DNA of 15,601 nucleotides from an uncultured Eubacteriales bacterium (GCA_900544945.1 UQXG01000040.1:1-15601), one strand, 5' to 3'; positions 6,808 through 14,833 are shown, numbered from the stretch's first letter. Notes: generated from the letters alone by a model not told the origin. Numbers and translations are program-made.

Positions 6808-9078
6808 ATGGCTTTGAAGGGTCTTGACATTTTTAAGCTGTCTCCTAAGAAAAACTGTAAGGAGTGCGGCAGCCCCACCTGTATGGCTTTCTGCATGAAG
6901 GTGGCGCAGGGTGCTGTGTCGATCGACAAGTGCCCCTACTTCTCTGACGACGCGAAGGCGATGCTCAACGAGCAGACCGCGCCTCCCATGAAGACCATCA
7001 CCGTCGGTAGTCACAAGCTGGGCGGCGAGACTGTCCTGTTCCGTCACGAGAAGACTCTGGTCAACAAGAATCTGTACGCCGTGGCCGTGGGCACCAGCCT
7101 GTCCGCCGAAGAGGCAGACGCAAAGCTGGCCAGCCTGCAGAAGATCGACTACGAGCGTATCGGCGAGCGGATGTACGTGGAGTTCGTGTTCGTGGCCAAC
7201 ACCCAGTCCGATCCCGCTGTCTACGCGGAGCTGGTGAAGAAGGCTGCCGCTACCGGCCGTGACCTGGTGCTGGAGTGCTGGGACGTGGAGTGCGCCAAGG
7301 CCGCTCTGGAGGTTGCCGGCAAGAACGTGATTCTGGACGGCGCCACCCCCGACAACTGGGAGGCTATGAACGAGCTGGCTACCGCCAAGGGCGTTGTGCT
7401 GGGCGTTTCCGCCGGCTCCCTGTCCGACCTGTACGACACCGTGAAGAAGCTGGAAGCCAAGGGCAACAAGAACCTGGTGGTGGACGTCACCGGCAAGACC
7501 GCCAAGGAGACTCTGACCAACGCCGTTCTGGTTCGCCGCACCGCCATCAAGGATGGCGACCGGAGCTTCGGCTATCCCTCCATCGTGAACATTGCCCGGC
7601 TTGCCAAGGGTGACGATCACCTGCAGACTGCCTACGCCACCATGTTCACCGAGAAGTACGGCTCCATCCTGGTCATGGAGCACATGACCTACGCTCAGGC
7701 TCTGCCTCTGTACGGCCTGCGTCAGAACATCTTCACCGATCCTCAGAAGCCCATGAAGGTGGAGTCCAAGATCTACCCCCTGAACGGTGCCGACGAGAAC
7801 AGCCCCTGCGCGCTGACCGTGGACTTCGCCCTGACCTACTTCCTGGTTTCCGGCGAGCTGGAGCGCTCCAACATGCCCGTGAACCTGATCATCACCGACG
7901 CTTCCGGCATGTCCGTTCTGACTGCCTGGGCTGCCGGTAAGTTCTCCTCCAACTCCGTGAAGAAGACCTTCGAGGATCTGGATATCGCGAACAAGATCAA
8001 GAACCGCACCCTGATCATCCCCGGCAAGGTTGCCGTCATGAAGGGCGAAATCGCCGAGAAGCTGCCCGGCTGGAACGTGGTCGTCGGTCCTACCGAGGCC
8101 GTTCAGCTGCCGAAGTACATGAAGGACAAGGAGTACGAGGCCGCTGCCGCCGCTGCCGCCGCCGAGAACGCCGCCAAGGCTGCCACCCAGGTGGAGGTCA
8201 AGGAGCTGTCCTTCGACGAGCTGCTGGCTACCAAGGTGCCCGAGATCAAGGTGGTGGACATGGGTGTGCACTACAAGGGTCACAACCCCGAGTCCCAGAC
8301 CTTCGTCACCATCGGCGAGCGGATTCACTGCATCGCTCCTTCCGTCCGGAAGGCTATGGACGAGCGGGATCCCGAGCCCATCCTGAAGCGTGCCGCCGAG
8401 CAGATCGCTGCCGGTGCCACCTACCTGGACGTGAACATCGGACCTGCCGAGAAGGACGGCCCCGAGCGTATGATGTGGGCGGTCAAGCTGCTGCAGGAGA
8501 ACTTCAACAACGTGCCTCTGGCTCTGGATACCGCCAACAAGCGGGCTATCGAGGCCGGTATCAAGGTCTACAACCGTACCAACGGTAAGCCCATCGTCAA
8601 CTCCGCTGATGCCGGCTCCCGTATTTCCAACATCGACCTGGCTGCTGCCAACGACGCCATCTGTATCGCTCTGTGCTCTGCCGACGGCATTGCCAAGGAC
8701 AACGACGAGCGTATGAAGCACTGCCACAACATGCTCGAGCGGGGCATGAGCCTGGGCATGGAGGCCACCGACCTGTGGTTCGACCCCCTGTTCCTGGTCG
8801 TCAAGGGTATGCAGGACAAGCAGATGGAGGTTCTGGAAGCCATCAAGCTGTTCGCTTCCGAGGGCCTGAAGTCCACCGGCGGTCTGTCCAACAACTCTAA
8901 CGGTGCCCCCAAGACGCTGCGTCCCATCATGGACTCCGCTCTGGTGGCTATGGCTATGATGCAGGGTCTGACCTCCGCCATCGTCAACCCCAACGACCTG
9001 CGGCTGATGGAGACCATCAAGTCCTGCGACATCTTCAAGAACCACGTTCTGTACTCCGACTCTTACCTCGAACTGTAA
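6808..9078 (+). CDS. acsC-acsE: Fused corrinoid protein large subunit and methyltransferase
   Basis: One uninterrupted 756-residue frame joins two proteins normally encoded separately. Residues 1 to about 440 are AcsC, the CFeSP large subunit. Its N-terminal [4Fe-4S] domain has Cys17, Cys20, Cys25 and Cys42, followed by a TIM barrel and a C-terminal B12-binding domain (DASGMSVLTAWAAGKFSS, then VVVGPTEAVQLPKY). An Ala-rich linker, including eight Ala at 445-452, runs to about 498. Residues 499-756 are AcsE, the methyl-H4folate:CFeSP methyltransferase, with GERI, LDVNIGPA, LALDTAN, IVNSADAG, LWFDPLF and GGLSNNS motifs, covering the Asp and Asn residues that hold the pterin. Separate acsC and acsE sit next to each other in classical clusters, so loss of a stop codon is a simple origin. 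AAGGAGGAT (6792-6800) sets the start. An AAGGTGG (8248-8254) before an in-frame ATG (8260, residue 485) could also allow internal initiation of a free AcsE. Confidence 0.95.
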   Translation: MALKGLDIFKLSPKKNCKECGSPTCMAFCMKVAQGAVSIDKCPYFSDDAKAMLNEQTAPPMKTITVGSHKLGGETVLFRHEKTLVNKNLYAVAVGTSLSAEEADAKLASLQKIDYERIGERMYVEFVFVANTQSDPAVYAELVKKAAATGRDLVLECWDVECAKAALEVAGKNVILDGATPDNWEAMNELATAKGVVLGVSAGSLSDLYDTVKKLEAKGNKNLVVDVTGKTAKETLTNAVLVRRTAIKDGDRSFGYPSIVNIARLAKGDDHLQTAYATMFTEKYGSILVMEHMTYAQALPLYGLRQNIFTDPQKPMKVESKIYPLNGADENSPCALTVDFALTYFLVSGELERSNMPVNLIITDASGMSVLTAWAAGKFSSNSVKKTFEDLDIANKIKNRTLIIPGKVAVMKGEIAEKLPGWNVVVGPTEAVQLPKYMKDKEYEAAAAAAAAENAAKAATQVEVKELSFDELLATKVPEIKVVDMGVHYKGHNPESQTFVTIGERIHCIAPSVRKAMDERDPEPILKRAAEQIAAGATYLDVNIGPAEKDGPERMMWAVKLLQENFNNVPLALDTANKRAIEAGIKVYNRTNGKPIVNSADAGSRISNIDLAAANDAICIALCSADGIAKDNDERMKHCHNMLERGMSLGMEATDLWFDPLFLVVKGMQDKQMEVLEAIKLFASEGLKSTGGLSNNSNGAPKTLRPIMDSALVAMAMMQGLTSAIVNPNDLRLMETIKSCDIFKNHVLYSDSYLEL

Positions 9079-9146
9079 TCAGTCGATCAGATTCGGGTGA
9101 AGTCTGTGTGCCTGTTGACGCGGACACACACATCCCAAGCATTCAC

Positions 9147-9185
9147 GGCTGGGAGGGAACCTCCCTCCCAGCCACTTTGCTTTTT
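9147..9185 (+). terminator. Strong hairpin after acsC-acsE, possible partial terminator
   Basis: A perfect 12-bp stem, GGCTGGGAGGGA (9147-9158) with TCCCTCCCAGCC (9162-9173), has a three-base loop and is followed by ACTTTGC and then five T. The T-run begins eight bases after the stem, so termination would be weak. It may tune expression of the downstream acsB or protect the upstream transcript end. Apart from this hairpin the 127-base gap (9079-9205) holds nothing recognised. Confidence 0.55.
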
Positions 9186-9205
9186 GACCGAAAGGAAAGA
9201 AAACC

Positions 9206-9634
9206 ATGACCCCCACCGAGCTGGGAATCCTGGCGATGGCGGTGCCGATGCTGGCTCTTGCCATCCATATTTATCTGCAAAAGCGGGGTACCCGGCGGCT
9301 CCGGGATTTTCGCCGCACCCTGGACACGGTGCTTCTGCCCCGGGAAACGGTACAGGCGGTTTGTCCCCAGCGGGGAGGCCGGTGGATTCTGACGAACAAG
9401 CGGCTGCTGCTGGAAAAAAAGGGCGGCTTTCAGGCGGTGCCCCTGGAAAAAATCAAGTCCGCCCAGGGCGTTACCGCAGACGGAAACCGGACAAGCGTTC
9501 CGGGAAGAATGGCGAAATTCACCGTCAAGGCGGACAAGGAATATATTCTGAAGGCGGGCAGGCCGGAATTTGAGGCCTTTGTCCAAGCCCTTCGTGCTTT
9601 GCTGAAAAAACAGCAAGCCAAGAAGAAAAAGTAA
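9206..9634 (+). CDS. Small membrane-anchored PH-like protein
   Basis: The 142-residue protein has one N-terminal membrane helix (about residues 6-24) and no obvious cleavage site. A short basic segment follows, then a beta-rich domain whose RWILTNKRLLLEKK segment resembles bacterial PH (bPH/YokE-like) domains, and a very basic Lys-rich tail. The start has AAAGGAAAG upstream. It sits between acsC-acsE and acsB in the same direction, 71 bases before acsB, a position not occupied by such a gene in the acetogen clusters I know. A role in tethering or assembling acetyl-CoA synthase components at the membrane is possible but only inferred. No catalytic motif is visible. The PH-like assignment rests on a short motif. 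Confidence 0.7.
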   Translation: MTPTELGILAMAVPMLALAIHIYLQKRGTRRLRDFRRTLDTVLLPRETVQAVCPQRGGRWILTNKRLLLEKKGGFQAVPLEKIKSAQGVTADGNRTSVPGRMAKFTVKADKEYILKAGRPEFEAFVQALRALLKKQQAKKKK

Positions 9635-9704
9635 TCAATGCGTATATTCAGCCCATTCGGCTCTATATAAATTCAATTTTGCGGAATATTTGGGAGGAAT
9701 TCAA

Positions 9705-11831
9705 ATGAGTGTATTAACCGATCTGATTTACGGCGGCTCCAATGCCGTCGCCGGACTGACCGAGGGCGCCGTCAAGGATGCCATCGCCAAGTACGGCGCA
9801 GATAAGGAAATCGCATTCCCCGATACTGCCTACTTCTTCCCCACGATCTATGCGGCGACCGGTGTGAAGGTCAAGACCCTGGGCGACCTGCCTGCCTGTG
9901 TGGACGTTCTGAAGAGCCTGATTACCGGTCAGGAGGATCTGGGTCAGGCGCTGAACGCCGGTCTTGCCACCGCCGTGGGCGCGGAGATCATTGAAGGCCT
10001 GAAATATGTGGAGGGCGGCAACCCCTACGAGAACGATTCCGGCATCGGCTTCGTGTCCGACCCCATCATCCGGTCTCTGGGCGTGCCTCTGGTTACCGGC
10101 GATATCCCCGGCGTGGCCGTGGTGCTGGGCAAGGCGGACAATGCCGCCGACGTTGTGAAGGTGGTCAAGGACTACCAGTCCAAGGGCATCATGACCTTCC
10201 TGGTAGGCGACTGCATCGAGCAGTGCGCCGAGGGCGGCGTGAAGATGGGCCTGGAGCTCCGGGTCATCCCTCTGGGTCACGACGTGACTGCTGTCATCCA
10301 TGTCGTCACCGTTGCTATCCGTGCGGCTCTGATCTTCGGCAACGTTCAGCCCGGTAATCTGGCGGAGCTGCTGAAGTACACCAAGGAGCGTGTGCCCGCC
10401 TTTGTGAACACCTTCGGTGCCATCGATTCCGTGGTGGTGTCCGCTGGTGCCGGCGCCATCGCCCTGGGCTTCCCCGTGGTGGTGGACATCGACCTGGGCG
10501 AGAACCAGGTGCCCGGTGCTCTGGAGTCCGTTACCGATCATGCCGAGACCGTCAAGCGTTCTCTGGAGCTGCGGAACATCAAGATCAAGGTGAAGGAGCT
10601 GCCCATCCCCGTGGCCTTCGCCGCCGCCTTCGAGGGCGAAATCATCCGTCGGGCCGATATGCACAACGAGATGTGGTCCAACAAGAACCCCACCGCCGAG
10701 CTGGTTCTGATGAAGGACGCCTCCGAAGTGGAGGATCACAAGATCAACATCATCGGACCGGATCTGGACGAGGCCAAGGAAATGGCTCTGGTGACCTATG
10801 TCGAGGTGGCCGGTAAGAAGATGCAGCCCGACTTTGAGTCCGTCATCGAGCGGAAGTTCCACGCCTGGTACAACTACATGGAGGGCGTCATGCACACCGG
10901 CCAGCGGAACCAGGTCCGGGTGCGTGTTTCCAACGCCGCCTTTGAGGCAGGCCTGCGGCTGAAGGACTTCGCCGAGGTGCTGTACGTCATGATCATGGAC
11001 GAGTTCGACGCCGTTGTGGACAAGTGCCAGATTACCCTGATTACCGATGCCGAGCAGGCCGGTAAGTTCCGGGACGAGGTGGCTATGCCCCGGTATGATG
11101 CCCGTGACGACCGGCTGGCTTCCATGACTGACGAGTCCGTTGACCGGTACTACACCTGCATTCTGTGCCAGTCCTTCGCCCCCGCCCACTGCTGCGTGGT
11201 TACCCCCGAGCGTCTGGGTCTGTGCGGCGCCGTGTCCTGGCTGGATGCCAAGGCTACCAATGAGCTGAACCCCAACGGTCCCTGCCAGCCTATTTATAAA
11301 GAGGGCTGCCTGGACGAGCGCACCGGCCGGTACGAGAGCGTCAACAAGGCCATCGCCAACGCCACCCACGGTGCTGTGGAGAACGTCACTCTGTACTCCC
11401 TGCTGGAGGATCCCATGACCTCCTGCGGCTGCTTCGAGTGCATCTGCGGCATTGAGCCGGTTTCCAACGGCGTGATTATCGTCAACCGGGAATACAACGG
11501 CATGACCCCCGCGGGCATGACCTTCGGCGAGCTGGCCTCCTGCACCGGCGGCGGCGTTCAGACCCCCGGCTATATGGGTCACGGCCGTCACTTCATCTCC
11601 TCCAAGAAGTTCTGCTATGCCGAGGGCGGCATTGAGCGGATCGTCTGGATGCCCAAGGAGCTGAAGGACGATGTGGCGGAGAAGCTGAACAAGACTGCCA
11701 AGGAGCTCTACGGCATCGACAACTTCACCGACATGGTGGCAGACGAAACCGTCACCACCGACTGCGAGGAGCTGCTGAACTGGCTGACCGAGAAGAATCA
11801 CCCGGTTCTGGGCATGGAGCCTCTGATGTAA
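9705..11831 (+). CDS. acsB: Acetyl-CoA synthase, alpha subunit
   Basis: This 708-residue bacterial-type acetyl-CoA synthase makes acetyl-CoA from CO, CoA and the methyl group delivered by the corrinoid protein. All three domains are present. The A-cluster is complete: Cys485, Cys488, Cys497 and Cys507 bind the [4Fe-4S] cluster, and Cys574-Gly-Cys576 holds the distal nickel. Spacings of 3, 9, 10 and 67 residues equal those I recall for the Moorella enzyme (506, 509, 518, 528, 595/597). Phe211 in LIFG matches the Moorella Phe229 near the active site. The N terminus is about 17-20 residues shorter than in Moorella. The ATG at 9705 follows GGGAGGAAT (9692-9700); a TTG at 9690 overlaps that ribosome site and is rejected as a start. 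No CO dehydrogenase gene is adjacent. Confidence 0.97.
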   Translation: MSVLTDLIYGGSNAVAGLTEGAVKDAIAKYGADKEIAFPDTAYFFPTIYAATGVKVKTLGDLPACVDVLKSLITGQEDLGQALNAGLATAVGAEIIEGLKYVEGGNPYENDSGIGFVSDPIIRSLGVPLVTGDIPGVAVVLGKADNAADVVKVVKDYQSKGIMTFLVGDCIEQCAEGGVKMGLELRVIPLGHDVTAVIHVVTVAIRAALIFGNVQPGNLAELLKYTKERVPAFVNTFGAIDSVVVSAGAGAIALGFPVVVDIDLGENQVPGALESVTDHAETVKRSLELRNIKIKVKELPIPVAFAAAFEGEIIRRADMHNEMWSNKNPTAELVLMKDASEVEDHKINIIGPDLDEAKEMALVTYVEVAGKKMQPDFESVIERKFHAWYNYMEGVMHTGQRNQVRVRVSNAAFEAGLRLKDFAEVLYVMIMDEFDAVVDKCQITLITDAEQAGKFRDEVAMPRYDARDDRLASMTDESVDRYYTCILCQSFAPAHCCVVTPERLGLCGAVSWLDAKATNELNPNGPCQPIYKEGCLDERTGRYESVNKAIANATHGAVENVTLYSLLEDPMTSCGCFECICGIEPVSNGVIIVNREYNGMTPAGMTFGELASCTGGGVQTPGYMGHGRHFISSKKFCYAEGGIERIVWMPKELKDDVAEKLNKTAKELYGIDNFTDMVADETVTTDCEELLNWLTEKNHPVLGMEPLM

Positions 11832-11845
11832 TTTGATTTTCTGTG

Positions 11846-11881
11846 TGCGCCCGGAAGGCTTGGCCTTCCGGGCGCAATTTT
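11846..11881 (+). terminator. acsB operon terminator
   Basis: A perfect 14-bp stem, TGCGCCCGGAAGGC (11846-11859) with GCCTTCCGGGCGCA (11863-11876), has loop TTG and is followed by ATTTT. It lies 15 bases after the acsB stop and closes the operon. Confidence 0.92.
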
Positions 11882-11885
11882 AAAC

Positions 11886-12070
11886 TCCCCTTGGTCAGCA
11901 AGGGGAACTGTGGGGAATGACATGCCTAGGCATATGCTGCCGATATATGAAAATGGGGCGATGAGGGCATCGCCCCCTACTGATTCTTAATTGGTTCTCG
12001 GAAGAACTGGGGGATTGTGACCGGAGGGAATCCCTAGAAGGGGCCGCATTCCACTGGCTCGCAAAGACAG
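11886..12070. repeat. Intergenic palindromic repeats between acsB and RACo
   Basis: Three elements are seen. TCCCCTTG-GTCAG-CAAGGGGA forms an 8-bp hairpin (11886-11906). GGGGCGATG-AGGG-CATCGCCCC forms a perfect 9-bp hairpin (11955-11976) followed by CCTAC and GATTCTT; its core and flanks recur at 15515-15537. CACTGGCTCGCAAAGACA (12053-12070) matches the repeat ends at 21-38 and 3831-3847. No gene with a ribosome site was found from 11832 to 12291; the minus-strand frame at 11895-12101 runs through these repeats and is taken as a shadow. Confidence 0.65.
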
Positions 12071-12158
12071 CTTCTATCGAGGTGCAGTTCGCTCGGGACA
12101 TGGGACAGGGTTGATGGGCATATCAAATTTAATATAGGTAAAAAAATACTGATTTCGC

Positions 12159-12187
12159 TGGACAATTGCAGGCAGCTATGCTATACT
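12159..12187 (+). promoter_or_regulatory. Promoter of the RACo unit
   Basis: TGGACA (12159-12164), a 17-bp spacer and TATACT (12182-12187) with TGC upstream (extended -10) form a good sigma-A promoter. The transcript would begin near 12194, leaving a leader of about 98 bases. The leader contains a hairpin around CGGC-ATTTTT-GCCG (12238-12251) and no recognised riboswitch. RACo is thus transcribed separately from the acsB operon. Confidence 0.85.
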
Positions 12188-12291
12188 AGAAGAAAAAATG
12201 CAATTTCAGGCGGTGCTATCATTCCGTCCGGGAATTTCGGCATTTTTGCCGGATGGCAGGGCATCGCCCAAAAAGAAAGGGGCTTATCTTT

Positions 12292-14220
12292 ATGCCAAAG
12301 GTCGTATTCCAAATCGAAGGCGGCAAGCCTGTTACCGTCGAGTGCAATGTCGGCGACAACCTTCTGGAGCTGGCTCGCCGCTCCAATGTGGCCATTGACG
12401 CACCCTGCTCCGGCAACGGCTCCTGCGGCAAGTGCCGTGTCAAGCTGGTGGAGGGCGAGCTGGAATCCATGCCCACCCGGCATATCAGCGACGACGAGTA
12501 CAAGGAGGGCTGGCGGCTGTCCTGCGCCTCCAAGGTCATTGCCAACTGCACCATTTTCGTGCCGGATATTGCCAGCGCCTACCAGTCCCGGATGAAGACC
12601 GCCGACCTGAGCAGCCCCAAGGAAGTGGCAATTTTTGACGAGTGCCAGGAGAACCTGAAGCACAGCGGCATTCACTTCAAAAATGCCTGTTTGGCTCAGG
12701 TGCTGACGCTGGCAGAGCCCTCTCTGGAGGACACCATGCCGGACAACGAGCGGCTGACCTGGGCCATCGAAGACGCGCTGGGCGTGGAGCATGTGCGCAT
12801 TCCCTTCCCGGTGATGGTGAAGCTGGCCCATACCCTCCGGGAGAATAATTTCCGCGTCTGCGTCAAGGGCGAAAAGAAGGGGGATACCTTCGAGTGTATG
12901 GAGGTCTGCGCCCCCGAGGACACTGCCATTGTGGGCTGCGCCATCGATATCGGCACTACCACCGTGACCATGGTGCTGACGGATCTGACTTCCGGCAAGC
13001 TGCTGGCCAAGGGTTCCTCCGGCAACGGCCAGATCCGCTACGGCGCGGACGTCATCAACCGAATCATTGAGCAGGGTAAGCCCGGCGGCAAAAAGAAGCT
13101 CCAGGATGCCATTCTGAAGGAGACGCTGGTGCCCATTCTGGCAAACCTGTGCAAGACCGCCGGAATCAATGCCCGGAGCATTCTCCGGCTGTGCGTGGGT
13201 GCCAACACCACCATGAACCACCTGTTCGTGGGCGTGGATGCCCAGAGCGTCCGGATGGAGCCTTATGTGCCCAGCTTCTTCCACTGGGACGGCCTGCTGG
13301 CAGGAGATCTGAAGCTGCCCGCCAACCCCTTGGCTCCTGTACTCATTGCCCCGAACATCGGCTCCTATGTGGGCGGCGATATCACCGCCGGTACCCTGGC
13401 CTCGGGCATCTGGGACAAGGACGAAATGAGCCTGTTCATCGACCTGGGCACCAACGGCGAAATTGTCTTCGGCAACCGGGACTTTCTAATGAGCTGCGCC
13501 TGCTCTGCCGGCCCGGCCTTTGAGGGCGGCGATATTTCCTGCGGTATGCGGGCAACCGACGGTGCCATGGAGGCCGTGACCATTGACGTGGATACCATGG
13601 AGCCAACTGCCTCCATCATCGGCGACGCGGGGCAGAAGTGCGTGGGTATCTGCGGTTCCGGCATCATCGACCTGATTTCCGAGCTGTACCGTTGCGGCAT
13701 TATTAACGCCAAGGGTCTGTTTGTCCGGGAGGGCAAGCGGGTGAAACGGGATGCCCACGGTATGGGCCGGTATGTGGTGGCCTTCCCGGAGGAGTCCGAG
13801 ACCGAGCGGGAGGTTTCCCTGAACGAGGTGGATATCGACAACTTCATCCGTGCCAAGGGCGCGATTTTCTCCGCCATCGATACGCTCCTCAAGTCCGTGG
13901 ATATGACCGTGGATATGATCGACCGGGTTTACGTTGCCGGCGGCATCGGCAGCGGAATCAATATGAAAAATGCCGTGAACATCGGCATGTTCCCGGATGT
14001 GGACATTGAAAAGTTCCATTATATCGGAAATTCCTCCCTCACCGGCGCCTACGCCATGGTTATGAGCAACGAGGCCGAGGCCAAGTGCGCCGAGGTGGCC
14101 GCCAACATGACCTATCTGGAGCTGAGCACCTATCCCGGCTACATGGATTCCTTCGTGGCCGCCTGCTTCCTGCCCCACACCGACCGGAGCCTGTTCCCCC
14201 ACAGCATTCAGGAGAGATAA
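12292..14220 (+). CDS. acsV: RACo, reductive activator of the corrinoid protein
   Basis: The 642-residue protein returns inactive Co(II) corrinoid protein to the active Co(I) state, using ATP hydrolysis to drive low-potential electron transfer. Residues 1 to about 90 are a [2Fe-2S] ferredoxin-type domain with Cys39, Cys45, Cys48 and Cys78. A linker domain follows, then an ASKHA (actin-like) ATPase-type domain with AIDIGTTTVTMVLTDL, NTTMNHLFVG, LFIDLGTNGEIV and VAGGIGSGINMKN. This is the RACo/AcsV arrangement. The start is placed at 12292 because AAAGGGG (12276-12282) lies nine bases upstream and the next residues (MPKVVFQIEGG) begin the ferredoxin fold; the ATG at 12253 lacks a ribosome site. 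Its partner is the AcsC/AcsD complex encoded in the preceding operon. The next gene follows after one base. Confidence 0.95.
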   Translation: MPKVVFQIEGGKPVTVECNVGDNLLELARRSNVAIDAPCSGNGSCGKCRVKLVEGELESMPTRHISDDEYKEGWRLSCASKVIANCTIFVPDIASAYQSRMKTADLSSPKEVAIFDECQENLKHSGIHFKNACLAQVLTLAEPSLEDTMPDNERLTWAIEDALGVEHVRIPFPVMVKLAHTLRENNFRVCVKGEKKGDTFECMEVCAPEDTAIVGCAIDIGTTTVTMVLTDLTSGKLLAKGSSGNGQIRYGADVINRIIEQGKPGGKKKLQDAILKETLVPILANLCKTAGINARSILRLCVGANTTMNHLFVGVDAQSVRMEPYVPSFFHWDGLLAGDLKLPANPLAPVLIAPNIGSYVGGDITAGTLASGIWDKDEMSLFIDLGTNGEIVFGNRDFLMSCACSAGPAFEGGDISCGMRATDGAMEAVTIDVDTMEPTASIIGDAGQKCVGICGSGIIDLISELYRCGIINAKGLFVREGKRVKRDAHGMGRYVVAFPEESETEREVSLNEVDIDNFIRAKGAIFSAIDTLLKSVDMTVDMIDRVYVAGGIGSGINMKNAVNIGMFPDVDIEKFHYIGNSSLTGAYAMVMSNEAEAKCAEVAANMTYLELSTYPGYMDSFVAACFLPHTDRSLFPHSIQER

Positions 14221-14221
14221 C

Positions 14222-14833
14222 ATGGAAATTGAGAATCACAAGGAAGAAGTGCCTTTTGCCTTCTACGAGGAAAAATTCCGGGCGCTGAACCCGGAAGAAG
14301 CCCTTTCCCGGCTGCCCAGCGTCCGTTGGGACGGAAAGGAATTTGTGGTGGGGCTTCTGGGTCGGGAATATGCCATCCGGCACCCGGATTACGCCATCTG
14401 CGCCCTGGACAATGGGTCGGCGCCTACCCTGCCTGCCCAGACCTTTTTGCTTCGCTATCTGCTGGAAAGCCGGGACGTGGCCTGGCAGGGTCAGTGGAAG
14501 ACCTTCCGGGAAATGCCCTGGGGGGAAATGTACATCAAGCCCTACACCGGCCGGGTGCTGACCCGGGCGGCCTTCACCTTCGGAACCCGGTTGGCGGCGT
14601 TCCGGGCGGCGGCGGAGAGCCTGGGAGGGCTGCCTCTTCCCAACGGCGACGCGGGCTTCCAGTTTGACCTGATCGGCGGCTACCGGATGCGGATTCTGGT
14701 CTGGGAGGGGGACGAGGAGTTCCCGCCCAACGCCCAGGTGCTTTATTCCGACAATTTCGCGGAAGGATTTGCCGCGGAGGATCGGGTGGTGGCGGGAGAT
14801 CTGCTGATTTCCGCGATCAAGAGCCGGATGTAA
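14222..14833 (+). CDS. DUF3786 protein coupled to RACo
   Basis: The 203-residue soluble protein has no signal or membrane segment. The pattern FVVGLLGREYAI, a central LLRYLLES, WKTFREMPWGEMY, a C-terminal RILVWEGDEEFPPNAQVLYSDNFAE and the length fit the DUF3786 family, which I recall as occurring in anaerobes with acetyl-CoA synthase or corrinoid pathways, sometimes joined to iron-sulfur domains. No biochemical function is established to my knowledge. The ATG starts one base after the RACo stop, and its ribosome site (AGGAGA) lies within the RACo end, so translation is probably coupled. This suggests a role in corrinoid protein activation or cobamide handling, by inference only. No conserved Cys cluster or catalytic motif is visible. 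Confidence 0.75.
   Translation: MEIENHKEEVPFAFYEEKFRALNPEEALSRLPSVRWDGKEFVVGLLGREYAIRHPDYAICALDNGSAPTLPAQTFLLRYLLESRDVAWQGQWKTFREMPWGEMYIKPYTGRVLTRAAFTFGTRLAAFRAAAESLGGLPLPNGDAGFQFDLIGGYRMRILVWEGDEEFPPNAQVLYSDNFAEGFAAEDRVVAGDLLISAIKSRM

Noticed and set aside
5827..9045. A 1072-codon minus-strand open frame opposite acsD and acsC-acsE
   Set aside because: It is a shadow of highly biased plus-strand codons: its translation is His/Gly/Val/Leu-rich without family motifs and has no ribosome site, while the plus strand encodes clear families.
9641..9704. A promoter directly upstream of acsB based on TATATA at 9664
   Set aside because: No acceptable -35 hexamer lies at the right distance, so an independent acsB promoter is not supported.
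9714..11801. A 695-codon minus-strand open frame opposite acsB
   Set aside because: Same shadow effect; the plus-strand protein has the exact A-cluster cysteine spacing, and the minus frame resembles no known protein.
12253..12291. An N-terminal extension of RACo
   Set aside because: There is no ribosome site at 12253; AAAGGGG is placed for the ATG at 12292, where the ferredoxin fold begins.
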